A stretch of 64,000 bases of DNA from Streptomyces meridianus. Lineage in GTDB: Bacteria; Actinomycetota; Actinomycetes; Streptomycetales; Streptomycetaceae. The notes beneath the pieces were generated by a model. The model saw nothing but the letters and a program-made list of their open reading frames with translations. It had not been told where the DNA came from and searched no databases. Of the stretch, positions 19,774-29,802 are shown one piece after another. How positions within the stretch are numbered: position 1 is the stretch's first letter; each line of letters begins with the position of its first letter. The stretch lies in the NCBI RefSeq assembly GCF_023703325.1, contig NZ_JAMQGM010000008.1, positions 153,650-217,649 of the forward strand. Reading direction: 5' to 3'. The position numbers and the translations under genes were made by a program.

Positions 19774-20418
19774 TCACCCCCGACGCACCGCATAACCACC
19801 CAACGACGGCTCCAGCAGACCGAACGCCCGCCGAGCCGACCCCGCATGCGCCTCCGCCAACTCCTCCACCCGCTCCCCACCCAACGACCGCCGCAACACC
19901 TCCTGATACAACGCCCGATGCGCACCCCCCAACAACGCCGCAGCCGCCCGCGGAGTGATGTCATGCGGCTCCGCCCCCGTCTCCGCCATCAACACCCCCG
20001 CCAACGCGTCCTCCCGCTGCTCATGGAACTCCCGCAACCGCGCCATCAGCACCGGACTCCCCACCACGATCCGTGCGAACGGCCCATCCGAGAACCCGAT
20101 CACCGGATCATGCCGCTCCACCGCCAGCAGATACGCCTCCCGCAACGCCGCCAGCGCCGACTCGCCCACCGCACGCTGCGCCACCGTACGAGCGGGACCG
20201 GTGACGAACGCGTCGTGCAACCCGAGGACCAGGTCCTCCTTGCGGGGGAAGTAGTTCGTCACCGTCATCTTCGCGACCCCGGACGCCGCCGCCACCTCGG
20301 AGATCGTGACGCGGTCGAACCCCCGCTCCGCAAAGAGCCGGTTCGCCGCCGTCACGATCGCCTGCCGCGTCTGCCGCTTCTTGTACGCCCGCAGGCCCGG
20401 TACGCCGTCGTCCGCCAT
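19774..20418 (-). CDS. TetR family transcriptional regulator
   Basis: DNA-binding repressor, 214 residues. The N-terminal helix-turn-helix spans about residues 15-60 (KKRQTRQAIVTAANRLFAER, then VTISEVAAASGVAKMTVTNYFPRKEDL). The C-terminal ligand domain has no recognisable specificity. ATG 20418 has GGAG just upstream; GTG 20430 in the same frame is an alternative. It faces pyk across 266 bases, in which I see no clear palindromic operator. The target is unknown; it could regulate itself or the neighbouring SIMPL gene. Confidence 0.85.
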   Translation of the reverse strand: MADDGVPGLRAYKKRQTRQAIVTAANRLFAERGFDRVTISEVAAASGVAKMTVTNYFPRKEDLVLGLHDAFVTGPARTVAQRAVGESALAALREAYLLAVERHDPVIGFSDGPFARIVVGSPVLMARLREFHEQREDALAGVLMAETGAEPHDITPRAAAALLGGAHRALYQEVLRRSLGGERVEELAEAHAGSARRAFGLLEPSLGGYAVRRG

Positions 20419-20672
20419 GCGCTCCACCACTCACGCGCCGCTCGGTGAGCCGAACCCAAATCTGTGTTCGACACAACACGTCACCGAGCATAGGTGCGCG
20501 GCCCTCCGCCTGCCTGTCGGCCGCTGCCCGGCAGTCCCGGGGTTCCGTCGCGTGCCCGCGGGTGGTGCTCATCGGAGCGACGTCGTGCACGTTTTCAACT
20601 CTTGTCAACGTGCTTGGGCAGATAGGGCCTTGAAGGTGCCTGCATGACCGTTCTCTACCCGTCGGTAGGTCT

Positions 20673-20678
20673 TAGGGT
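20673..20678 (+). promoter_or_regulatory. -10 element of pyk, leaderless architecture
   Basis: TAGGGT six bases before the pyk ATG puts the transcription start at the start codon. No ribosome site precedes the ATG, which fits a leaderless mRNA. The -35 is not clear. Confidence 0.5.
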
Positions 20679-20684
20679 CGGTTC

Positions 20685-22121
20685 ATGCGCCGAGCCAAAA
20701 TCGTCTGCACCCTGGGACCCGCCACCGACACGTACGAGCAGATCACTGCACTGGTCGAGGCCGGAATGGACGTCGCACGCCTCAATCTCAGCCACGGGGC
20801 GCACAGCGACCACGAGGACCGGCTCCGCCGGGTCCGCAAGGCATCCGAGGAGACCGGCCGCAGCGTCGGTATCCTCGCGGATCTTCAAGGTCCGAAGATC
20901 AGGCTCGGAACTTTCTGTGACGGCCCCGTACTCCTTGAATGCGGCGACGACTTCACGATCACCGTCGAGGACGTCCAGGGCGACCGGAGCAGCTGCGGAA
21001 CCACCCACGCAGGACTGCCCGCCGACGTCCGCACCGGCGAACTCGTCCTCGTCGACGACGGCCGCGTGACGCTCGAAGTCACCGGCATCGACGGTCCCCG
21101 GGTACGCACCCGCGTGGTCGAGGGCGGCCTGGTCTCCGACCACAAGGGGCTCAACCTCCCCGGCGTGGCCGTCTCGGTCCCCGCACTGTCGGAGAAGGAC
21201 GTCGACGACCTCCGCTGGGCGCTGCGGGCCGGCGCCGACATCGTGGCCCTCTCCTTCGTCCGCGACGCCCGCGACATCACCGACGTCCACCGGATCATGG
21301 ACGAGGAGGGCCGCCGCGTCCCCGTCATCGCCAAGATCGAGAAGCCGCAGGCCGTCGACGCCATCGAGGGCATCGTCGACGCCTTCGACGGCATCATGGT
21401 CGCCCGCGGCGACCTCGGCGTCGAGATGCCGCTCGAGACCGTGCCGCTGGTCCAGAAGCGCGCGGTCAAGCTCGCCAAGCGCAACGCCAAGCCGGTCATC
21501 GTGGCCACCCAGATGCTCGACTCGATGATCGAGTCCTCCCGGCCGACCCGTGCCGAGGCCTCCGACGTCGCCAACGCCGTCGTGGACGGCGCCGACGCCG
21601 TGATGCTCTCCGGCGAGACCAGCGTCGGCGCGCACCCCACGGAGACCGTCCGCACCATGAGCCGGATCGTGGCCGCGGCGGAAGAGGACATGCTGGCCAA
21701 GGGGCTCCCGCCGCTGACCGAGCGCAGCAAGCCCCGCACCCAGGGCGGCGCCGTCGCACGGGCCGCCGCCGAGATGGGCGACTTCCTCGGCGCGAAGTTC
21801 CTCGTCGCCTTCACCCAGTCCGGTGACACCGTCCGCCGCCTCTCCCGCTACCGCTCGCCCATCCCGGTGCTCGCCTTCACCCCGGAGGAGGCGACCCGCT
21901 CCCAACTCAACCTCACCTGGGGCGTGGAGACGTTCCTCGCCCCGCAGGCGTCCTCCACCGACGCGATGGTGGAGCAGGTCGACGAGCAGTTGCTCGCGCT
22001 CGGCCGCTGCGAGAAGGGCGACACCGTCGTCATCACGGCCGGCTCGCCGCCCGGGGTGCCCGGCTCCACCAACCTCGTCCGGGTCCACCACATCGGCGAG
22101 GACGACTACGGGCCGTGCTGA
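20685..22121 (+). CDS. pyk: Pyruvate kinase
   Basis: Converts phosphoenolpyruvate and ADP to pyruvate and ATP, the last step of glycolysis. The 478-residue product has the normal bacterial length. Conserved pieces in order are RRAKIVCTLGPAT, MDVARLNLSHG, ILADLQGPKIRLG, the B domain, the active-site VIAKIEKPQAVD, GIMVARGDLGVE and ATQMLDSM, then the C-terminal allosteric domain with FTQSGDTVRRLSRYRSP. It appears leaderless. It is convergent with the LAGLIDADG-like gene, with 24 bases between the stops. Confidence 0.96.
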   Translation: MRRAKIVCTLGPATDTYEQITALVEAGMDVARLNLSHGAHSDHEDRLRRVRKASEETGRSVGILADLQGPKIRLGTFCDGPVLLECGDDFTITVEDVQGDRSSCGTTHAGLPADVRTGELVLVDDGRVTLEVTGIDGPRVRTRVVEGGLVSDHKGLNLPGVAVSVPALSEKDVDDLRWALRAGADIVALSFVRDARDITDVHRIMDEEGRRVPVIAKIEKPQAVDAIEGIVDAFDGIMVARGDLGVEMPLETVPLVQKRAVKLAKRNAKPVIVATQMLDSMIESSRPTRAEASDVANAVVDGADAVMLSGETSVGAHPTETVRTMSRIVAAAEEDMLAKGLPPLTERSKPRTQGGAVARAAAEMGDFLGAKFLVAFTQSGDTVRRLSRYRSPIPVLAFTPEEATRSQLNLTWGVETFLAPQASSTDAMVEQVDEQLLALGRCEKGDTVVITAGSPPGVPGSTNLVRVHHIGEDDYGPC

Positions 22122-22126
22122 CGTGG

Positions 22127-22143
22127 CCGACGAGGGGCGTCGG
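22127..22143. terminator. Weak hairpin after pyk
   Basis: CCGACG, loop AGGGG, CGTCGG in the short gap between convergent genes. The 6-bp stem has no T run, so its function is uncertain. Confidence 0.35.
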
Positions 22144-22145
22144 GC

Positions 22146-22916
22146 TCAGTACTTGGGCCCGATGTGCCGGTCCATGAGCTCCACGGACGCCCGCCGGGCC
22201 ACGGAGATGTTCTGGGCTTCTCGCTGCTGCCGACAGGACTTCCACTCGACATCCACCCGTTCGAGGGTCGCGGTGTACAGCCGGACGATGTCCGCCGAGG
22301 TGTTGGTGAAGAAATACCGCGGATATTCATAGCGCTTGCGGACGCCGCCGACTGTTCTCTCGGTCCAGTTGGTGGTGCGGCAGCCGTCGGAGTGGACGAG
22401 TCCCCGCAGGAAATCCCAGGGACGTTCATCGACGATGTCCTGTTGCCATAGCGCGAGTTCGATACGGCGTTCATGCTTCCGGCCGGGCCCGTGCTGCGGG
22501 AAGAAACACGGCCAGTGCCTGCTGAAGCAGGTAACCGTCACGCAGCCTTGATTCTGGACAATGCAGACCTTGTTTTCCGGCCGGACGCTCGCCATCGCAG
22601 TCTGACAAGCCTGGATGAGTCCCGGCCAGGCGTCTGCACACGCGACGCGCAGCGCGTAGCCGCCGCGCGACTGTTCGCTGATGCAGCCGTCGCCGAGATA
22701 CAGACCGAGCAGGTAGGCATAGGCCCCGAGGGGGATGGCCGAATCGGGGGTGGGGTTGCACCTCGGGCATTCAGAAGCGCGTGAGAGCGGTTCGATCCGG
22801 GTCTGCCAGGATCGGAGCGCGTGCCGGGAGATTCCTGTCTGTTTGCTGACGGAGTTGAGGCTGCGACCCTGGTCGACCAGGGCGAGCGCATGCCGGCGTG
22901 TGTGGAGGTCGTACAT
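22146..22916 (-). CDS. Helix-turn-helix protein with two LAGLIDADG-like motifs (homing-endonuclease-like)
   Basis: The 256-residue protein begins with a resolvase-like helix-turn-helix (LALVDQGRSLNSVSKQTGIS, then RHALRSW; residues 11-37), then a CPRC pair (50-53). Two LAGLIDADG-type motifs follow: LLGLYLGDG (69-77, Asp76) and FLRGLVHSDG (169-178, Asp177). Both acidic residues that would bind catalytic metal are kept. Streptomyces genomes carry such genes beside tRNA genes, usually annotated as regulators or homing endonucleases; the function is not known. ATG 22916 is the first plausible start, without a good ribosome site. Codon use is less GC-rich than in its neighbours, which suggests transfer. 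The tRNA lies 108 bases upstream on the same strand. Confidence 0.72.
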   Translation of the reverse strand: MYDLHTRRHALALVDQGRSLNSVSKQTGISRHALRSWQTRIEPLSRASECPRCNPTPDSAIPLGAYAYLLGLYLGDGCISEQSRGGYALRVACADAWPGLIQACQTAMASVRPENKVCIVQNQGCVTVTCFSRHWPCFFPQHGPGRKHERRIELALWQQDIVDERPWDFLRGLVHSDGCRTTNWTERTVGGVRKRYEYPRYFFTNTSADIVRLYTATLERVDVEWKSCRQQREAQNISVARRASVELMDRHIGPKY

Positions 22917-22983
22917 GCAGCCGAGCGTGACGCGGAGTTCGCCGCCAGGAAGCGATTCGAAGGAGTGTTCACCTGAGCGAGTG

Positions 22984-23009
22984 AAGGTCGCCAATCGATT
23001 GGCGACCTT
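22984..23009. repeat. Perfect 26-bp palindrome between the tRNA and the LAGLIDADG-like gene
   Basis: AAGGTCGCCAATC followed at once by its exact reverse complement. On the minus strand it starts 15 bases after the tRNA 3' end. It could be the tRNA terminator, an operator for the downstream helix-turn-helix protein, or a cleavage site; a terminator is the simplest reading. Confidence 0.8.
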
Positions 23010-23024
23010 GCTTTTGAAGGTAAG

Positions 23025-23098
23025 TGCCCCGGGTGGGATTCGAACCCACACTGAATACCTTTTGAGGGTATCGTCTCTGCCGATTGGACTACCGGAGC
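23025..23098 (-). tRNA. tRNA with anticodon CAA (nominally tRNA-Leu) and a short variable loop
   Basis: Read on the minus strand: acceptor GCTCCGG pairs with CCGGGGC (one T-G wobble), D arm with three firm pairs, anticodon stem ATACC/GGTAT around loop CTCAAAA, a five-base variable loop TCAGT, T arm GTGGG/CCCAC with TTCGAAT, discriminator A, no encoded CCA. The total is 74 bases. Anticodon CAA reads UUG, hence leucine. Bacterial tRNA-Leu normally has a long class II variable arm, which is absent here, so its charging identity is open. It has its own promoter upstream and a palindrome downstream. Confidence 0.85.
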
Positions 23099-23110
23099 CC
23101 CTGCGATCCG

Positions 23111-23139
23111 AAGGTAAGTCTAACCCCTCGGTGACTCAA
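23111..23139 (-). promoter_or_regulatory. Promoter of the CAA tRNA gene
   Basis: On the minus strand TTGAGT and TACCTT are separated by exactly 17 bases. The predicted start lies a few bases before the first tRNA base. Confidence 0.6.
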
Positions 23140-23194
23140 ACATACAGGAGCTAGGTAGGCTCGTGGGGCACCACCTGCCTTTCCGAGGAGTCCC

Positions 23195-23836
23195 GTGAGC
23201 GCCGCCGAGCCCGAGCAGCCTGCCGACGAGCAGCCGCACGTCCCGCCGCAGACCACCCGCGTCGTCATCGCCGAGGACGAGGCCCTCATCCGTCTCGATC
23301 TCAAAGAGATGCTCGAGGAGGAGGGCTACGTCGTCGTGGGCGAGGCCGGGGATGGCGAGAGAGCGGTCGAACTGGCCCGCGAGCACCGTCCCGACCTGGT
23401 CATCCTCGACGTCAAGATGCCCGTCCTGGACGGCATCTCGGCCGCGGAGCGGATCGCCGGGGAGAACATCGCGCCGGTGCTGATGCTCACCGCCTTCTCA
23501 CAGCGGGAACTCGTGGAGCGGGCCCGGGACGCCGGGGCGATGGCGTACCTGGTCAAGCCGTTCAGCAAGAGCGACGTGGTGCCGGCCATCGAGATGGCGG
23601 TGTCGCGCTTCACCGAGTTGAAGGAGCTGGAGAAGGAGGTCGCCGACCTCACCCAGCGGCTGGAGACCCGCAAGCTGGTGGACCGGGCGAAGAGCATCCT
23701 GCAGACGCAGTACGGCCTGACCGAACCGGCGGCCTTCCGCTGGATCCAGAAGACCTCGATGGACCGCCGGATGACCATGCAGCAGGTCGCCGAGGCCGTC
23801 ATCGAGGACGCCGAGGAGAAGAAGCAGCAGGGCTGA
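23195..23836 (+). CDS. pdtaR: ANTAR-domain response regulator (PdtaR type)
   Basis: Two-component response regulator that binds RNA and acts by antitermination. The 213-residue product has a receiver domain (about 22-140) with the acidic pair in VVIAEDEALIR, phospho-acceptor Asp in LVILDVKMP, Thr in LMLTAFS and Lys in AYLVKPFS. A coiled linker follows, then the ANTAR domain (KLVDRAKSILQTQYGLTE, then AFRWIQKTSMDRRMTMQQVA). GTG 23195 has GAGGAG five bases upstream. The partner kinase is not in this window. Similarity to the mycobacterial PdtaS/PdtaR system is family knowledge. Confidence 0.93.
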   Translation: MSAAEPEQPADEQPHVPPQTTRVVIAEDEALIRLDLKEMLEEEGYVVVGEAGDGERAVELAREHRPDLVILDVKMPVLDGISAAERIAGENIAPVLMLTAFSQRELVERARDAGAMAYLVKPFSKSDVVPAIEMAVSRFTELKELEKEVADLTQRLETRKLVDRAKSILQTQYGLTEPAAFRWIQKTSMDRRMTMQQVAEAVIEDAEEKKQQG

Positions 23837-23871
23837 CCGTGCGCCGGTCCCGGCCACGCGTCGCACGACGA

Positions 23872-23907
23872 GGGGCCCGCATCCGTGATGTCGCGGATGC
23901 GGGCCCC
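23872..23907. terminator. Bidirectional terminator between the response regulator and livF
   Basis: GGGGCCCGCATCCG, an eight-base loop, then CGGATGCGGGCCCC: 14-bp perfect arms between convergent genes. Confidence 0.8.
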
Positions 23908-23927
23908 TGGTGCTCGGCCGGTGCGGT

Positions 23928-25545
<1,618 letters not shown>

Positions 25546-25549
<4 letters not shown>

Positions 25550-27351
25550 GCCTCCGTTTTCGTGAGGCCGGTGGCGCTGTCCTTCGGAACGTCGAGCTGT
25601 CCGGTTTCGTGGAATTCGAGCTGCTGGCGGCGGTCGGCGATGAGTCCTTCGGGGCGGAAGCGCATGAGGAGGACCAGGGCGATGCCGAAGAGGAGCAGCT
25701 GGTAGTCGGCCATGAACTGGAGTTTGGCCGGGATGAGGTAGAGGAGTGCCGCGCCGATGAGGGGCCCGCTGACGGTGCCCATGCCGCCGAGGATGACGGC
25801 GGCGAGGAGGAAGGCGGAGTTGGGCGGGACGGTGTGGACGAACTTGTAGCCGTCGGGGTGGACGCCGTATTCGACGTGGGCGAGGACGGTGCCGGCGATG
25901 CCGGCGAGGGTGGCGCCGAGGGCGAAGGCCATGAGCTTGAGCCGGAAGGAGTTGATGCCCATGGCTCCGGCGGCGGTTTCGTCCTCGCGGATGGCGACCC
26001 AGGCGCGTCCGATGCGGGAGCGGTCGGAGCGGCGGAAGACGATGATGATGAGGGCGGTGAACAGGAGCATCAGCAGGTAGTAGTTGGCGAACCTGCCGAG
26101 TTCGACGCCGAGGACGGTGTGGGGTTCTCCGAGGTCGAAGCTGAAGAACTTGAGGTCGGGGATGCTGGGGATGCCGTTGGGGCCGTTGGTGATGTCGGGG
26201 CCGGAGGTGCCGTCGAGGTTCTGCATGGCGATGCGGAAGATTTCGCCGAAACCGAGGGTGACGATGGCGAGGTAGTCGCCGCGTACGCGCAGGGTGGGTG
26301 CGCCGATGATCACGCCGAAGATCATGGAGACGACGGCGCCGGCGAGGACGGCGGCCCAGAAGGGGAACTGGATGCCGAGTGCGGCGGTGGGGGCTCCGGA
26401 GACGAGGGCGGCGGTGTAGGCGCCGACGCCGAGGAAGGCGACGTAGCCGAGGTCGAGGAGTCCGGCGAGGCCGACGACGACGTTGAGGCCGACGGCCACG
26501 GTCGCGAAGATCAGGATGCTGACGGCGACGGACGTGTAGGTGTCGGATTCCTGGGTGAAGGGGAAGGCCGCTGCTGCCACGAATGCCGCGGTGATGGTGA
26601 CGTTGCGGTGCTTCTGGCTGAGCGTGGAGAAGCGGCGGACGAGTCCGGAGCGCTGGAGGGCCGGGGCGCCGAATCCGGTGAGAATGAGGAAGCCGATGAA
26701 GAGTTGGCCGTACTCGGTTCCGATGCCGTAGGTGAAGACGATCAGGCCGGCGCCGCAGGCTGCGGCGATGGTGAGGACTTCGATCCAGGCGGGCAGGGGG
26801 GCGGCGCGGCCGGGCTCGGGTGCCTTGAAGGAATGGAGGAGCCGCTTCCAGGTGCCGGTTGCGGGTCGCTGGTCGTCGGCGGGCAGGTCGGAGGGGAGCG
26901 CGGTGGCTGCGATGACGAGCAGGAGGCTGGTGACGGCGGCGATCCAGCCGCCGGGTTCGAGGTTGACGAGGCCACCGAGTTCGACGGCGATGGCGCCGAC
27001 GGCGAACCAGGTGACGGCGAAGGTGCCGAGGGCGAGCAGCAGCACGGGGCTGTTGGTGCCGCCGGGGGTGAGCCAGCGCAGGCCGCGGATGCCCTGTCCG
27101 GAGAGGAGGAAGAGCAGGGTGAGGAGTGCGCCGGTGAGGGTGAGGACCTGGAGCCCGCCGGGGTAGCCGCTGATGGTGAGGTTGCCGGGGAATGCCTCGG
27201 TCCAGGTCCAGGCGAGGAAGGTGGAGGCGAAGGTGGTCGCGGCGCCGATGACGGCGGTGATCCGGGCACTCGCCGGGGGGAGGGGGATGAGGCCGGGGGC
27301 GGTGGTGGCCGCCGGCTGGTCCTTGGTGGTGGTCGGAGTGTTGGTCGTCAT
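25546..27351 (-). CDS. livM: Branched-chain amino-acid ABC transporter permease LivM, with extended N-terminus
   Basis: Membrane permease, 601 residues. The conserved LivM half starts at about residue 280 with SVAVSILIFATVAVGLNVVVG and contains LRVRGDYLAIVTLGFGEI, the EAA-like loop IGRAWVAIREDETAAGAMGI and PNSAFLLAAVILGGMGTV. The N-terminal ~270 residues add about six more spans not found in short LivM proteins; I recall similar long forms in other actinobacteria. ATG 27351 lies five bases after the livH stop, with a weak ribosome site. Confidence 0.92.
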
Positions 27352-27356
27352 GGTTA

Positions 27357-28286
27357 TCACGCCCGGTCCGAAACGCGCTCGCCGAGGATGCCCTGCGGTC
27401 GGAGGAGGAGTACGAGGATGAGGAGGACGAAGGCCCATACGTCCTTCCAGGCGCCGCCCCCGAACTGTTCCATGCCGGGGACGTCGGCCATGTAGGCGGT
27501 GGCGAGGGCTTCGGCGAGGCCGAGTGCGAGGCCGCCGATCATGGCGCCGTAGATGTTGCCGATGCCGCCGAGGACGGCGGCGGTGAAGGCTTTGAGGCCG
27601 GCGATGAAGCCCATGCGGAAGCTGACCTGGCCGTATTTGAGGCCGTGTGCGACGGCGGCGATGGCGGCGAAGGCCGCGCCGATGGCGAACGCGGTGACGA
27701 TGATGCGGTCGGTGTTGATGCCCATCAGCTTGGCGGTGTCGGGGTCCTGGCTGGTGGCCTGCATGGCGCGGCCGGTGCGGCTCTTGGACACGAAGACGGC
27801 GAGGGCGATCATGCACAGGGGGGCGGCGACGAGGAGGAAGATCTCGCCGCGCTGGAGGGAGATCCCGGCGAGGTGGACGGTTCCGCCCTCGAACTGGGGG
27901 AAGGAGAGGTCCTTCTTGGCGTCGGGGTAGAAGGCCCAGATCGCCTGCTGGAGTGCGATGGACAGGCCGATCGCGGTGATCAGTGGTGCGAGCCGCGGTC
28001 CGCCGCGCAGGGGACGGTAGGCGAGTCGTTCCGCTCCGATGCCGACGAGGATGGCGCAGGTCATGGCCATGAGGACCATGACGGGCAGGGCGACCATGAG
28101 GGATGTCCCGTCGGGGAGCCAAAGCCATGCGGTCAGCGCACCGAAGCCGCCGATCATGAATATCTCGCCGTGGGCGAAGTTGATGAGCTGGACTATGCCG
28201 TAGACCATCGTGTACCCGATCGCGATGAGTCCGTACATCGCGCCGAGGATCAGGCCGTTGGCCAGTTGCTCCGGCAGGTCGTGCAC
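27357..28286 (-). CDS. livH: Branched-chain amino-acid ABC transporter permease LivH
   Basis: Membrane permease partner of LivM, 309 residues with about eight spans. Family hallmarks are GLIAIGYTMVYGIVQLINFA near the N-terminus, the loop SRTGRAMQATSQDPDTAKLM facing the ATPases, and FTAAVLGGIGNIYGAMIGG. GTG 28286 has GGAGG five bases upstream. A stable hairpin separates it from livK, which would let the binding protein be made in excess. Confidence 0.95.
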   Translation of the reverse strand: MHDLPEQLANGLILGAMYGLIAIGYTMVYGIVQLINFAHGEIFMIGGFGALTAWLWLPDGTSLMVALPVMVLMAMTCAILVGIGAERLAYRPLRGGPRLAPLITAIGLSIALQQAIWAFYPDAKKDLSFPQFEGGTVHLAGISLQRGEIFLLVAAPLCMIALAVFVSKSRTGRAMQATSQDPDTAKLMGINTDRIIVTAFAIGAAFAAIAAVAHGLKYGQVSFRMGFIAGLKAFTAAVLGGIGNIYGAMIGGLALGLAEALATAYMADVPGMEQFGGGAWKDVWAFVLLILVLLLRPQGILGERVSDRA

Positions 28287-28323
28287 CGGGGGCCTCCGAG
28301 TGGGTGGGATGAGACACGGCTGC

Positions 28324-28351
28324 GCGGGGGCGCTGAGGTGCGCGCCCCCGC
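28324..28351 (-). terminator. Intercistronic hairpin between livK and livH
   Basis: GCGGGGGCGC, an eight-base loop, then GCGCCCCCGC. Such hairpins after a binding-protein gene usually give partial termination or mRNA stabilisation, raising its level over the permeases. That role is inferred here. Confidence 0.6.
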
Positions 28352-28388
28352 ACAGCAGGAAGGTGTTGCGGCGTGGCGGTGGTTGCCG

Positions 28389-29633
28389 TCAGCCCTTGAA
28401 TTCGCCGGTCTTGGCCGGGACGTGCTTGCCGTCCTTGACCTTGTAGACCGACAACTGCCTGTTGGTCGTGTCGCCGAACTCGTCGAAGGAGACGTCGCCG
28501 GTGACGCCGCTGAAGGAGACGTCCTGCATGGCTTCGGTGATCTGCTTGCGGGTCTCGTCGGCGTTCTCGGGCAGCTTGCCGTCGTTCTTCTCGACGACGG
28601 CCTTGACGGCCTCGACGATGGCCCAGGTGCTGTCGTAGGCGTAGCCGCCGTAGGCCTCGTAGGGGAGCTTGTAGCCGGCCGCCTTGTAGTTCTTCATGAA
28701 CTCCTTGGCGGTGTCGAGGGTCTCGAGCGGTGCGCCGACGGAGGTGGCCATGTCGCCTTCGGAGTTCTTCTTGGCGAGCTTGATGTAGTCGCCGCTGAAG
28801 AGGGCGTCGCCGCCGACGACGGGGATCTTCGCGCCGGCCTTCTTGATCTGGTCGGTCAGCGGGGCGCCGGCCGGGTATTCGCCGCCGTAGTAGACGAAGT
28901 CGGCCTTGGAGTTCTTGACCTTGGTGGCGATCGCGGAGAAGTCGCGGTCCTCGGGATTGACGTTGTCGGTCGCGACGACCTTGCCGCCGAGCTTCTCGAA
29001 CTCCTTCTTGAAGGTGGCGGCGAGACCTGCGCCGTAGGTCTTCTTGTCGTCGATGACGAAGACCGACTTGAGCTTCATCTCGTTGTAGACGTACTGGGCG
29101 GCGTAGGGGCCCTGTACGGCGTCGGTGGTGGAGGTGCGGAAGTAGGTCTTGAAGGGGCGGACCTTCTTGCCGTCCTGCCACTCCGGGCCCTGGGTGAGCT
29201 GGGGCGCGGTGTTGGCGGGTGAGACCTGCACCAGGTTGGCGTTGGCCAGGACCTTCTGCATGGACTCGCCCACGTGCGAGTTGAGGGGGCCGATGACGCC
29301 GAGGACCTTGTCGTTGCCGACGAACTTGGTGGCGTTCTGCTGGCCCGTGCCGGCCTGGGCGGCGTCGTCGAGGGAGGTGAGCTTGAAGGTGACTCCCTCG
29401 ACCTCCTTGTTCTTGTTGGCGGTCTTGACCGCGAGGTCGGCGGAGTTCTTGATGCCCTGGCCGAGGGCGGACAGGTCACCGGTGAGCGGCGCGTCGAGGC
29501 CGATCACGACGGTGGTGCCGCCGCCGGAGCTGTCGTTGCCGGAGTTGCCGCCGTCGCGTGAGCCGCATGCTGAGAGTGTGAGTGCTCCTGCGGTGACCGC
29601 AGTGGTGAGAACGAGCAAGGAACGGTGACGCAC
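28389..29633 (-). CDS. livK: Branched-chain amino-acid binding lipoprotein
   Basis: Extracytoplasmic solute-binding lipoprotein of the Leu/Ile/Val importer, 414 residues. The signal peptide ends in the lipobox LSAC, with Cys23 to be lipidated by Lgt. The type I periplasmic-binding fold follows: VVIGLDAPLTGDLSALGQGI, VLGVIGPLNSHVGESMQKVL, SVFVIDDKKTYGAGLA, DFVYYGGEYPAGAPL. GTG 29633 has AAGGA seven bases upstream. The 169 bases upstream must hold the operon promoter, but I find no clear -35/-10 pair. Confidence 0.95.
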   Translation of the reverse strand: MRHRSLLVLTTAVTAGALTLSACGSRDGGNSGNDSSGGGTTVVIGLDAPLTGDLSALGQGIKNSADLAVKTANKNKEVEGVTFKLTSLDDAAQAGTGQQNATKFVGNDKVLGVIGPLNSHVGESMQKVLANANLVQVSPANTAPQLTQGPEWQDGKKVRPFKTYFRTSTTDAVQGPYAAQYVYNEMKLKSVFVIDDKKTYGAGLAATFKKEFEKLGGKVVATDNVNPEDRDFSAIATKVKNSKADFVYYGGEYPAGAPLTDQIKKAGAKIPVVGGDALFSGDYIKLAKKNSEGDMATSVGAPLETLDTAKEFMKNYKAAGYKLPYEAYGGYAYDSTWAIVEAVKAVVEKNDGKLPENADETRKQITEAMQDVSFSGVTGDVSFDEFGDTTNRQLSVYKVKDGKHVPAKTGEFKG

Positions 29634-29802
29634 GATCAGTCCTTTCCCCGGACGCGGCCCCCTCGTCTGAGGTGCCGTCTGGCGCGCCGGGGGCAGTTCG
29701 TCTCCGGGTCCGGCGCGCGGTGACTGGCCGTGACTCTAAGCGTGGGTGCGGTTGGGCGGCAGAGGTGTGGCCCATGCTGTGACGCTCTTGTTATGACGCT
29801 GG

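Noticed and set aside
23010..23110. tRNA 3' end as an attachment site of an integrated element
   Set aside because: No integrase gene and no second copy of the tRNA 3' end were found in the window.
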